NCBI GenBank assembly: GCA_002351725.1
Contig: DEHD01000033.1
Coordinates: forward strand, 1-61,666
DNA length: 61,666 nucleotides
Source of the DNA: Prevotella sp. UBA2809
GTDB taxonomy: Bacteria > Bacteroidota > Bacteroidia > Bacteroidales > Bacteroidaceae
Reading direction: 5' to 3'
The position numbers and the translations under genes are program-made. Position 1 is the first letter of the stretch. Every line of letters starts with the position of its first letter. This document shows positions 17,278 to 25,613 of the stretch, in pieces. The notes under the pieces were generated by a model, which saw nothing but the letters and a program-made list of their open reading frames with translations, did no database searches and was not told the origin of the DNA.

Positions 17278-19412
17278 CCGCATTCCTGATTTACGAGCTG
17301 AAAGTTGCCCTACTGATAACTGCATTTTATGCATGCTGGCGATTATTTTTGGCAAGCCAGACTTGCCATAAACAAAATCGCATGATACTAATATTATCAG
17401 TGATAGCCTCGTTTATACTCCCACTCTGTAGGATAACCATCCATAAAACCGTCGACATTACAGGTGATATGGATGCTGCTCAGATTGTATCAAACAATAC
17501 GGGGAATGATTATCACGCCTGGATGCTTGTGCTGGTTGCTATTTTTATAATAGGTGTGGTATTAATGATAGCAAGATTGTCGTTATCACTACACCAACTT
17601 AACAAACTGAAACAGCCTAGCGAGATTCATCCAATGTCAGAAGGCCATGAACTCGCTGTTTGCGAGACGGCCAGTCAGCCTTTCAGCTGGTGGAATACGG
17701 TATTTCTTAATCGAAAGGATTTTGAGGAAGGAACATCAGCCCTTCTCACACACGAATTGGGTCACATCCGATTGCATCACTCTTTGGATGTGGTATTGAT
17801 AGAACTGTTTACTGCCCTGCAATGGTTTAACCCCGCCATGTGGATGTTGCGACGCGACTTGCGCACCATTCATGAGTACGAGGCCGATCAGCAGGTACTC
17901 TCTCACGGATTCAACGACATTCAGTATCTAAACTTGTTAGTCCGTATGGCCGCCAGCCAGGGTGGGTACTCTCTGGTTAATGGTATCAGTAATAAGAGTA
18001 CCCTTAAAAAGCGAATAACAATGATAACAAAAACAAAATCAAACCGCCTGCAATGGTGGCGATTAGCCTACATTCTGCCAATCGTGGCTATATCTCTATA
18101 TACCTCGTGTGCAACAAAGGTTGATTATCGCAATCTCGATAAGTATGCCATCACCTTCGAAGTGAAGGATGGCAGAGAATGCTTGGGTGTAAAAGCCCCT
18201 GTTGGAGCCTTCTACACTTGGTTAGAAAGTGGTCATCTAGCCGAACATGGCGACGTGAAGGAAGAAAGAGGTTGGAATACAAGAAGCTATTTCGATTTGG
18301 AAAATCATGTTGTAAAACTTGATGGCAAAGAGATTACAAAGGACAACATCCCCTACGTGCCCGTAGAAAGCATCAAAGAAATTAAGTTTCTGCAAGGCGA
18401 TAAGCCCAGAGTTATCGAACTCTACACCACATACGTCTCTGGCTTCAATCGAACAGAGAAGTATGAATGGCCAGAGAAGTATAAGAATGCCAGCAAGCGC
18501 TGGATATTCTTCAAGGTTGAGGATATCGCAACAGGCCAACCACTTAGCGGCGCAGAGGTTTCTGTTGAAGAAACAGGCCACAAAGCCTTTACCAATAGCG
18601 AGGGCTGGTGCGAAATGAAGATTGCACTTGGCACCACCGTTAAGGCAACCTATCCTGGTCTTTCGAGTGAAGCATATAAAGTAGAAGCATTATTTAATCA
18701 AGATTTGCAAGGTTACACATTCTGGATGAACAAACCAGGCGTACATATCTATAACTCTATTGATGTGAAGGAACAACCAAAGTTCGAGGGCGATGCCGAC
18801 AAATGGTTTGCCGAACACGTTCAGTTGTCATCGGCCGACAAACAAGAGAAGTTGTATCCCGTCACCGTTTGTGCAGTTATCAACGAGGATGGCTCTGTTA
18901 GTGGTGCCCGTATCCGACACGGAATCCGTAAGAGTCTTAACGACGAAGCCGTCCGCCTTGTAAGTGCTATGCCCAAATGGAAACCTGCCAAAGAAAAAGG
19001 CCAAGCCGTTAAGTGCTGTACCTTTATCAGAGTAAACTTCGATAAAATCTCTGAGTTCTATACCGATTCCATTGTTGGTGAGTCAGCTCTTGAAAATACA
19101 TATACTTCACAAGAAGAGAAAGTGCTTATCGGCGCGTATGTTCGAGACGCCAAATCAAAGACGTATCTTAACGATGCTGATGTAACAATCACCAATATCG
19201 ATGGTGTGAAGTTGGGTAAGCCAACCATCCAAGAAGTTTCCAAAAACTCAAAGATGTATCGCTATGTAGCATCTGTTCCTCGTGCGAGTCAATACATTAT
19301 TAAAGTATCAAAGAAGGGCTATCAGCCTGAACAGAGAATAGTAACGCTCAAAAAAGAGGAAAAACAGAAGTTAGCAGACGAAATCTATCTTCAGGCCTCA
19401 AATGCAAACTAA
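17274..19412 (+). CDS. BlaR1-type M56 metallopeptidase with C-terminal TonB-like domain
   Basis: 712-residue membrane protein. Hydrophobic segments at about 8-27, 36-52 and 82-104 are followed by the zinc site HELGH at 160-164 and a further helix (about 258-276, LAYILPIVAISLYTSC). The rest is periplasmic: a carboxypeptidase-regulatory-like beta domain (IATGQPLSGAEVSVEE), a TonB C-terminal-like domain (AVINEDGSVSGARI, MPKWKPAKEKGQ) and a second beta domain near the end. Unlike BlaR1 it has no penicillin-binding sensor. It overlaps blaI by 4 bases, which predicts coupled expression and a protease-repressor pair. Confidence 0.9.
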   Translation: MTAFLIYELKVALLITAFYACWRLFLASQTCHKQNRMILILSVIASFILPLCRITIHKTVDITGDMDAAQIVSNNTGNDYHAWMLVLVAIFIIGVVLMIARLSLSLHQLNKLKQPSEIHPMSEGHELAVCETASQPFSWWNTVFLNRKDFEEGTSALLTHELGHIRLHHSLDVVLIELFTALQWFNPAMWMLRRDLRTIHEYEADQQVLSHGFNDIQYLNLLVRMAASQGGYSLVNGISNKSTLKKRITMITKTKSNRLQWWRLAYILPIVAISLYTSCATKVDYRNLDKYAITFEVKDGRECLGVKAPVGAFYTWLESGHLAEHGDVKEERGWNTRSYFDLENHVVKLDGKEITKDNIPYVPVESIKEIKFLQGDKPRVIELYTTYVSGFNRTEKYEWPEKYKNASKRWIFFKVEDIATGQPLSGAEVSVEETGHKAFTNSEGWCEMKIALGTTVKATYPGLSSEAYKVEALFNQDLQGYTFWMNKPGVHIYNSIDVKEQPKFEGDADKWFAEHVQLSSADKQEKLYPVTVCAVINEDGSVSGARIRHGIRKSLNDEAVRLVSAMPKWKPAKEKGQAVKCCTFIRVNFDKISEFYTDSIVGESALENTYTSQEEKVLIGAYVRDAKSKTYLNDADVTITNIDGVKLGKPTIQEVSKNSKMYRYVASVPRASQYIIKVSKKGYQPEQRIVTLKKEEKQKLADEIYLQASNAN

Positions 19413-19452
19413 ATGTAAGTTTTAAGCGACCAAAGGTCGAGCGGTCACAACT

Positions 19453-19593
19453 ATGCAGCTTGCTTTTGGTGCTTGGATAGTAGGTTTCAAGTCCATCCCC
19501 CAGAACTACCTCCTTGACCGCGAAGGCAAAGTTCTAGCCATCAATATCTATGGCGAGGAACTCGTCAAGAAACTCGAAGAACTGATTAAATAG
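19453..19593 (+). pseudogene. fragment of a TlpA-type thioredoxin, C-terminus only
   Basis: A 46-codon reading frame whose last 33 residues (SIPQNYLLDREGKVLAINI, then GEELVKKLEELIK) match the end of TlpA-like thioredoxins and resemble the end of the next gene (TIPHNYLVDRSGRIIAKNI). The in-frame sequence upstream has no thioredoxin core and a stop at 19423-19425, so the CxxC part is lost. It is probably a remnant of a deleted or duplicated copy. A small hairpin (CGACC-AAA-GGTCG, 19427-19439) precedes it. Confidence 0.75.
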
Positions 19594-19599
19594 AAGTGT

Positions 19600-20910
19600 A
19601 TGAAAAAGATTGCATTTGTGTCATTAATGGCAATTGAGGCCATAGGCGTTTCGGCCCAGAAGTGGGTGGGAGTGCCTGAGAATAGGTTTGCGGTAACAGT
19701 GAAGATTGATTCGGCTATTGCTAGCGAACCGCAGAAGTTGTATATGTACTCGATGATTGAGCAGCAGATGCAACTGCACGACTCTATTAGTTTTGACTCT
19801 ATCCACCGAGTAGGAACGATGCATGGCTATGTTCCGTACGAGTATAATGTCAACCTGCTGTTGCAGCGTCGAGGCCCTCAGTGTGTGCCCATCGTGGTGA
19901 AGGGTGGCGATAGTCTGAGTATTCGCATTGGTGATGAAGATGATGGCTTCCGTTTGCGCTATATCGATAAGGTGCAGGGCTCACCATCAACACTCGAAAT
20001 GGTGCATTATCAATGTAGATACGATAGTCTTCGTCAGGCATATCTCAATCAGCACAACCTGTCTCAGCTCTATAACCTAAGTGACGCCCAACGAGATTCA
20101 ATCAATGCCATTGCCAAAAAGGAGAAAGACGAATTTGAGCGCTATATCCTGGAATATGCCTGCACTGGCAAGAGTCCGTATAGTGTTATCGATGCTGCTG
20201 GCGATGTGTTCTACTCCTTCCGCCGAAATCCCACACTTTATCCCTACACAGAGAAGGAGGTCGATGATATGATGAACTCGCTCTTAGTGCGATTTCCAGA
20301 CTATCCACCGATGAAAGCCTTTGTTAATGACAGCACGTTGGGCACATATATGTCGGCACAGAGTTTTGAGATTTGGGGTTCCTTGGAACTTCGGACATAT
20401 AGTGAGCGGTTCCAGAAGGACGAGAAGATTACGATGAAACCACTGAAAGTTGGTGATTATATGAATCTGAAACTGTATAATGGACCATTGGGTAACGTGA
20501 ATGAGTTTCGTGGGAAATACGTTTTGGTAGATTTCTGGGCATCGTGGTGCCAGCCTTGTATGGCTCAGATGCCCAATATCCGCTATGCTGCACAGGAGTT
20601 TAGCGATGACTTGGCTGTGTGCCTGATAGGTATAGACGAGAATCGCAAACAGTGGTGGAGCACCGTAAAGGAGAAAGATCTGCGCAACAAAGATGCCACC
20701 CAAACCGATCGTCCCTACAAGATTTACAATTATTATGCCTACGATGATAAGAAGAGAGCAATGTATCCCGAGTATCAGGCTCTTGATATCCAAACCATTC
20801 CCCACAATTATCTGGTTGACCGCTCTGGTCGTATCATCGCTAAGAATATCAGCATCACGTTAGCTATCGATAAACTTAAAACATTATTAGAAAAAGAGAA
20901 ACAACAATGA
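19600..20910 (+). CDS. TlpA-family thioredoxin-like disulfide oxidoreductase
   Basis: 436-residue exported protein: signal peptide (MKKIAFVSLMAIEAIGVSAQ), an N-terminal domain of about 280 residues typical of Bacteroidetes TlpA proteins, then a thioredoxin fold with active site WCQPC (Cys at about 317 and 320) and the cis-Pro region TIPHNYLVDRSG. It probably reduces or exchanges disulfides in the periplasm. It begins 6 bases after the TlpA fragment and overlaps the TPR gene by 4 bases, placing it in the blaI-M56 operon. Confidence 0.92.
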   Translation: MKKIAFVSLMAIEAIGVSAQKWVGVPENRFAVTVKIDSAIASEPQKLYMYSMIEQQMQLHDSISFDSIHRVGTMHGYVPYEYNVNLLLQRRGPQCVPIVVKGGDSLSIRIGDEDDGFRLRYIDKVQGSPSTLEMVHYQCRYDSLRQAYLNQHNLSQLYNLSDAQRDSINAIAKKEKDEFERYILEYACTGKSPYSVIDAAGDVFYSFRRNPTLYPYTEKEVDDMMNSLLVRFPDYPPMKAFVNDSTLGTYMSAQSFEIWGSLELRTYSERFQKDEKITMKPLKVGDYMNLKLYNGPLGNVNEFRGKYVLVDFWASWCQPCMAQMPNIRYAAQEFSDDLAVCLIGIDENRKQWWSTVKEKDLRNKDATQTDRPYKIYNYYAYDDKKRAMYPEYQALDIQTIPHNYLVDRSGRIIAKNISITLAIDKLKTLLEKEKQQ

Positions 20911-21893
20911 AACAGATATCACTCGTAATTCTTGCCCTCTTCATTGGCCTGTCTGCCTTTGCACAAACGCCTGCAACTCTTCGCGCTGATGCCGTACGCT
21001 TGGCATCGCGTGGGTACTTTAACAAAAGTCTGGATTGTCTGCGACAGATAGCAGTTGATAGTCTTAACGCAGAGGATATGCACCTTTACTACAACAATTT
21101 TGCTCAGCTTGGCCAGAACGATTCCTTGGCCTATTGGGCTGATGAGATGCTGAAGAGCAATCCTTACGATGCACAGTTGATTGTAGATTATACGCCAAGA
21201 CTAAACAACGGTTGGCAAGGCGATATGGGGCACAAGAGTTTTCCTAAGAAGGTTATCGACATCTGCAAGAAGTACGTTGAACGCGATTCAACTCATATTC
21301 TGATTAACCGTCAACTGGCCGAGGCCTATTATAACATAGGTAATTACGACCTTGCCCTACAGGAGCTGAAAAAACTCGAGGCGGTTGGCGATACCTGTTT
21401 TGGTACGCTCTATACCTTAGGCTTAACTTATCAGCGCATGGGCGATAACTCTACAGCCTATGATTATCTGTATCGTGCCTATGATAAGAACGACCATCAT
21501 CCCTATTGTCTGTTTATGTTGGGCATTGTCAGCAACAGGGTAGGCCTTGGTGCTGAGGCTTTGTCGTATCTCGATGAGGCTAAGAAACTTCTGATGCCCG
21601 ATCGTCAGACCCTATTCCGTTTGCACAAGGAATTGGCTGAGGCTTTTAAACTAAAGTCAGAACCCGATTTCCGTTTGGAGGAGTTGCAGGAGTGTATGCG
21701 TTATGCCGAGGAGAAAGATGTAAACGAGCTCACCTACCTGATGGGACAATGTTACTTCCAACTAAAGCAACGCGACAAGGCCAAAGACTATTTCAACCGA
21801 TTCCTGGAAGCTACCGAAAACAAAGAGTATAACGATAAGATAAAGGATATGCGCTCCGCTGCCCAGCGCACCATTCGCATGATGATGTGGTAA
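20907..21893 (+). CDS. exported TPR-repeat protein
   Basis: 328 residues with signal peptide (MKQISLVILALFIGLSAFAQ) and tandem tetratricopeptide-like helices from about 50 to the end (for example LAEAYYNIGNYDLALQELK, LGLTYQRMGDNSTAYDYL, MGQCYFQLKQRDKAKDYF). TPRs bind proteins; the partner is not known. Its start overlaps the TlpA stop, so the two products are probably made together and may work together in the periplasm. A terminator follows. Confidence 0.88.
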   Translation: MKQISLVILALFIGLSAFAQTPATLRADAVRLASRGYFNKSLDCLRQIAVDSLNAEDMHLYYNNFAQLGQNDSLAYWADEMLKSNPYDAQLIVDYTPRLNNGWQGDMGHKSFPKKVIDICKKYVERDSTHILINRQLAEAYYNIGNYDLALQELKKLEAVGDTCFGTLYTLGLTYQRMGDNSTAYDYLYRAYDKNDHHPYCLFMLGIVSNRVGLGAEALSYLDEAKKLLMPDRQTLFRLHKELAEAFKLKSEPDFRLEELQECMRYAEEKDVNELTYLMGQCYFQLKQRDKAKDYFNRFLEATENKEYNDKIKDMRSAAQRTIRMMMW

Positions 21894-21917
21894 ATAAGAA
21901 TTCAAGATATAAAGAAG

Positions 21918-21942
21918 AAGGGGACTCATCGCGAGCCCCCTT
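21918..21942 (+). terminator. hairpin terminator, second copy of the dispersed repeat
   Basis: AAGGGGACTC and GAGCCCCCTT form a 10-pair stem with one mismatch and an ATCGC loop, followed by a short T-rich stretch. The copy at 16658 matches over about 30 bases with one difference. It closes the blaI-M56-TlpA-TPR operon. Confidence 0.75.
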
Positions 21943-21957
21943 GCTTTTGGTTTGGGA

Positions 21958-22002
21958 AAAACCAACCTGATTCCACGTTTCCCTGTTTCCCTGTTTCTCG
22001 AT
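21958..22002 (+). repeat. left flanking repeat of the primase cassette (GTTTCCCT iterons)
   Basis: 45-base repeat: AAAACCAACCTGATTCCACG followed by three GTTTCCC/GTTTCTC units spaced 8 bases apart. Positions 21972-22002 (31 bases) occur exactly, in reverse orientation, at 26676-26706; a diverged direct copy (35 of 45 bases) is at 26811-26855. It starts 16 bases after the terminator and ends 10 bases before the stop of the convergent primase-helicase gene. Confidence 0.9.
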
Positions 22003-22012
22003 TGATGGGGGA

Positions 22013-24496
22013 TTAGAGGTTTACTACTTTCTTCTCGTAGCTGTCGCGCTTTAGGCGTTTGATGGCGCCTTCTTTGATGAGGCCGTCGATCTGCTTGCCG
22101 CATGAATCGGGATTGGCTATGTCGAAGGTCTTAGCAAATTGCTGGCGCGAGAACTTCTCAGGCAACATCTTGAAACACTGTGCGAAACGCGATGTGTGGC
22201 ATGTATAGTTCGCAGCCTTGTCGCGAGCCTGATTGTCGTAGTAATTGTAGGCCAAACCGCCATAGAAGTGGTGCTGACAACGATACTGAATGTCCAATAC
22301 CAGCTGACAGAAACTTACGTCTATATCATCCACCTCGTAGGTGCCGTTCTGTTCGCGCTCTTCCCAGTGACGCATGTCGATGAAGGGTGCAGGAATGTTC
22401 ATACCGTAATAGCCCACGCGCTTGATAAGCATCAGATCAGCCTTGTCCTTGTTATTAAACTCAGCTATCTTCATGCGATTGGCTGTCCAATCGTAGGTGC
22501 ACTGCGACAGTTTGTCGAGGGGCAGTTCGCCATAGCGACTATTGAGTTTGTCGGCCCATTCGCTAATGGTGATGTCGGCCTCAGTGCAGTCGTCAGCCTG
22601 AACCATAAGCGACTCCAAGTCGAATGTTGGTTCGGGCATAGGTATGGTAGCCAGTCGTGTGGCCAGTCCGCTACCAAAGGTACGTGCATTCACTTTCTCA
22701 GTGAGTGAGTCTGGTGTACCTGTATATACATAATTCCAGTACACATTGAAGAAACCGCTGTACGACTTCTCGTTAGCATATTTCTGGCCGTCTTCCTCGT
22801 TGTGGAAGGCTTTCAATTCCATCGCAGTCTTATCAATCCAGCTACCACCTTTCTGCATCTTGGTTGAGTTGGTAAGCTCTGAGTCGAATGTTACCATGTG
22901 CAGGTTCATCTCTTCGCCATTCACAATCTCCTTGGCGTTTACCATATTCTCGATAAACACACCATTTGCAGTACGAGGAATCATATAGCGATCAATCTCT
23001 GTAGGTTTCTGCAGCGCATCCTGTTCCTGGGCTTTTGTGGATGTGCTACGAGCCATAGTCTCGCGCTTGTACTTATTAACGGCATCAGATGCCTTGCTCG
23101 ACTGATTCTTGATGGGAGCCAGAATCAACCTGTCGAGACGTACAGCGAACGACTTTCCGCTGGCGGGATCGCCAATTATCAAAACACAATAGTTAAGGCG
23201 CTTCTTCTCGTTGGGCTTAAACCAATAACGATAGGTGCAACGGGTCATCAGTGTGCCAAAGAATGCTGCCCCAACAAACAATGCTGCTGGCCATACCTCA
23301 CGAGGCAATCCTACACAAATCTCACGCAGACAAGGATAGTAAGGCATTAGTGCCTCAATTTTATCTGCCCACTCTGCCAGAGGCAACTGGGCCAGCGACT
23401 CGTTCGAACCCTTCTCAGGCTCCTTTACTCCTGCCACCTTCAAAGCCCTCTTCAGTTCGGCTGAAGGATAGATGTAGGTAGAGTTCTCTGTGATGTAAGT
23501 CATTGCGCGCTCTACCTCCTGCAGTCCGCGCTCCTCGATGAGGCTCTGAACATAGGGCAGACCCTGCATGATAGTGCTGAGCAGCTGAGGATTGTTGTCG
23601 CAAATCACGCTGAGCATGTTGCCCATCTGCATCATTGTCTTGTGGCGATCGCCTGTCTGTGGCTCGCCAAGTTCGTTGGTAAGCGCTGTGGCAATCTTAG
23701 AATAAGGTACGCCGTGATAGATAGGCTCTGAGGATTCAACGGGGGAAGAATTTCCTTCGTTAACGGGCGCAGAATTGCGCTCGGCTACGGCCTTGGATTC
23801 CTTTGCAGCCTTCTCGGCCTTCTTTTTGGCGCGCAGTTCCTTCTCGTAGTCCTTCCATTTCTGCTGTGTAGGACCGCTCTTGGCAGGCTTCTTGCGATAC
23901 AAGTCACCATACTGCTCGTCGTAGGCAGGATTGCTGTAGGTAAATAGGCTCTCGTCGAGGAACTTCACATCGTCAAATTTAGGCACGAACGAGGCTCGAG
24001 CAGCATCTTTGCAGCCTGAGTCTACAACGGCAAGCACACCCAGCAGCTGGGCCATTTCGTACTGATTGTCCATCAGGCAACCCCATTCAGGACGTGCGAT
24101 GAACACAATCTTGATGCCCTGGCCTGAAGGTGTGATGTAGATGAGCAGGATGCCCAACTCGCTAAAATCCTCGCGACCAAGAATGCGGTCTACGATTTCC
24201 AGAGGATTGTCTACGTGGTCGAGATCGATAACTGCCAGACCTGTAAGATGCGATGCTGTGCTCTCACGCCAGATGCCCTCTACACCTTTCTTATTTATAG
24301 AGAGGCCGAAGCATGCCTGGAAGCAGCACACGGGCAGCTGGCTCTTCTTCTTGGCCGACTTGGTGTTGCGATAGGCGTTGATTAACTCACTGGTGCTTGC
24401 GCACTTGGTTGTACCGCCGAACCATTCGGCGGTCATGGTTGTCATGGGCTCGTAGAGTCCGTTTGAACAGGTTGCGAAAAACTTCTTAGTTTCCAT
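22013..24496 (-). CDS. BT4734-type AEP primase domain fused to DUF3987 helicase-like domain
   Basis: 827-residue protein. The N-terminal BT4734/BF3469 domain (also called VirE N-terminal) belongs to the archaeo-eukaryotic primase superfamily: candidate catalytic DLD at 91-93, SGQGIK at 124-129 and KDAAR at 163-167. A charged Lys/Ala-rich linker (about 210-255) leads to DUF3987 with Walker A GDPASGKS at 442-449. Such proteins are known from plasmids and mobile elements and are expected to prime and unwind DNA. Start chosen at METKKFF; an in-frame ATG 39 bases upstream lies closer to the promoter and cannot be excluded. Last of three minus-strand genes, flanked by inverted repeats. No integrase is adjacent. 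Confidence 0.88.
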   Translation of the reverse strand: METKKFFATCSNGLYEPMTTMTAEWFGGTTKCASTSELINAYRNTKSAKKKSQLPVCCFQACFGLSINKKGVEGIWRESTASHLTGLAVIDLDHVDNPLEIVDRILGREDFSELGILLIYITPSGQGIKIVFIARPEWGCLMDNQYEMAQLLGVLAVVDSGCKDAARASFVPKFDDVKFLDESLFTYSNPAYDEQYGDLYRKKPAKSGPTQQKWKDYEKELRAKKKAEKAAKESKAVAERNSAPVNEGNSSPVESSEPIYHGVPYSKIATALTNELGEPQTGDRHKTMMQMGNMLSVICDNNPQLLSTIMQGLPYVQSLIEERGLQEVERAMTYITENSTYIYPSAELKRALKVAGVKEPEKGSNESLAQLPLAEWADKIEALMPYYPCLREICVGLPREVWPAALFVGAAFFGTLMTRCTYRYWFKPNEKKRLNYCVLIIGDPASGKSFAVRLDRLILAPIKNQSSKASDAVNKYKRETMARSTSTKAQEQDALQKPTEIDRYMIPRTANGVFIENMVNAKEIVNGEEMNLHMVTFDSELTNSTKMQKGGSWIDKTAMELKAFHNEEDGQKYANEKSYSGFFNVYWNYVYTGTPDSLTEKVNARTFGSGLATRLATIPMPEPTFDLESLMVQADDCTEADITISEWADKLNSRYGELPLDKLSQCTYDWTANRMKIAEFNNKDKADLMLIKRVGYYGMNIPAPFIDMRHWEEREQNGTYEVDDIDVSFCQLVLDIQYRCQHHFYGGLAYNYYDNQARDKAANYTCHTSRFAQCFKMLPEKFSRQQFAKTFDIANPDSCGKQIDGLIKEGAIKRLKRDSYEKKVVNL

Positions 24497-24581
24497 AAAG
24501 CAATTAATTTTTAGATATAACATTGGCGGGGCCACCCACTACGGGGGCTTGCCGCAAGCCGGGATTATCCCGAACTCGCAG

Positions 24582-24589
24582 CAAAGGTA
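24582..24589 (-). promoter_or_regulatory. -7 promoter box for the primase-helicase gene
   Basis: CAAAGGTA on the plus strand gives TACCTTTG on the minus strand. The leader to the start codon (about 80 bases) contains two small palindromes, GGCTTGCGGCAAGCC and CGGGATAATCCCG. Confidence 0.7.
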
Positions 24590-24594
24590 GCGCA

Positions 24595-24636
24595 TATAGG
24601 CACCCATCCCTAATTTCCTTAGGATGAGTGCCTATA
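24595..24636 (-). repeat. long hairpin directly upstream of the primase-helicase promoter box
   Basis: TATAGGCACCCATCC (24595-24609) pairs with GGATGAGTGCCTATA (24622-24636): 15 base pairs with one G-T. It occupies the place of the -33 region for TACCTTTG at 24582-24589 and follows the upstream gene's stop by 40 bases. It could end transcription from the upstream genes, be a protein-binding site, or both. Confidence 0.75.
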
Positions 24637-24675
24637 CTCTTAGAATTCTAAGACTTTCGCCCTATATTGTTATGC

Positions 24676-25602
24676 TTACGGAGTGTTTCCTGTACTGAGA
24701 ATGTCAAGTTGAGTCCTTAGGTTTCTCAACAAAACCATCGGACGCGAATCAATTGCACAATATCCCACCCATTCACTTATGGGGTGCTTAAGATATTCGC
24801 CCGATTGGCGAGCGCTGGCAATCGTATTAGCCGGACAACTGTAATCAAGCGGTGTTTCAAGCTCTTGTAGCACTTCCTGCATAAATCGCTCAAACTCAGA
24901 GGCGTTATCGCCGAAATGATAATCCTCCTTACAGACGGCCTGTACAACAGCCATCGAAGTGTTGGCCCAGAAATATTCGCGACAGGCATCTACAGCTCTT
25001 ACAAGTAGTTGTTTTAGCTCCTGGCGGCTCATCTCCTTGCTCTCATGTGTTTGCACGTGCTTATGATAATCTACACATTTCAATGTGATGCCATGACCAC
25101 CCTCGCGCTTGTTCAGTATGTCTGTTATCAGACTGATTCTGTCAACGATATGCAGCAGCTCTCTTAGTTCGGCCAACGAGTGCTCGTTTCTGAAATCCAG
25201 TCGGCGTGCAAAGGCTCGCCACGAATCGGGAAAAGCCTCTTTTACCCTGTCCCAATCGTGCGATAAAGGCAGTTTAGCATAATCGTTGATGAGCTGTTTT
25301 CGCTCCTCTACAAGCGCCATAATAGGGTCTACATCCTCGTATGGATTCAGGTATTCATCCTGAATGCTAGGCAGCGTAGAGCGATACGACATAAAGTATT
25401 CTGTGATGAGCATCATCTCGCGATGCTCTTGCAATTGCTCTGAAAAGTGAGGGTAGCCACCCTTGTGCACTACCTGTTTACGCAGTTCGTCGAACATAGC
25501 CTTTCTGAGCCACTGATGGCAGAAAAGGTTGTCGGCACGGCTTAGCAGCGCTTCTATTCTCTGCTGGCTTTTGCCAGAGAGTCTGTTGTATTGTTCTATC
25601 AT
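24676..25602 (-). CDS. unknown protein of the primase cassette (308 aa)
   Basis: I do not recognise a family. The 308-residue sequence is charged and mostly helical in appearance, with no signal peptide, membrane segment or cysteine cluster. It starts MIEQYNRLSGKSQQRIEALL and contains a Glu/His/Lys-rich middle part. It lies 11 bases after the 329-residue gene and about 40 bases before the hairpin in front of the primase-helicase gene, so the three are probably one functional unit inside the flanking repeats. Confidence 0.75.
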   Translation of the reverse strand: MIEQYNRLSGKSQQRIEALLSRADNLFCHQWLRKAMFDELRKQVVHKGGYPHFSEQLQEHREMMLITEYFMSYRSTLPSIQDEYLNPYEDVDPIMALVEERKQLINDYAKLPLSHDWDRVKEAFPDSWRAFARRLDFRNEHSLAELRELLHIVDRISLITDILNKREGGHGITLKCVDYHKHVQTHESKEMSRQELKQLLVRAVDACREYFWANTSMAVVQAVCKEDYHFGDNASEFERFMQEVLQELETPLDYSCPANTIASARQSGEYLKHPISEWVGYCAIDSRPMVLLRNLRTQLDILSTGNTP

Positions 25603-25613
25603 CGTTAAGCCCC

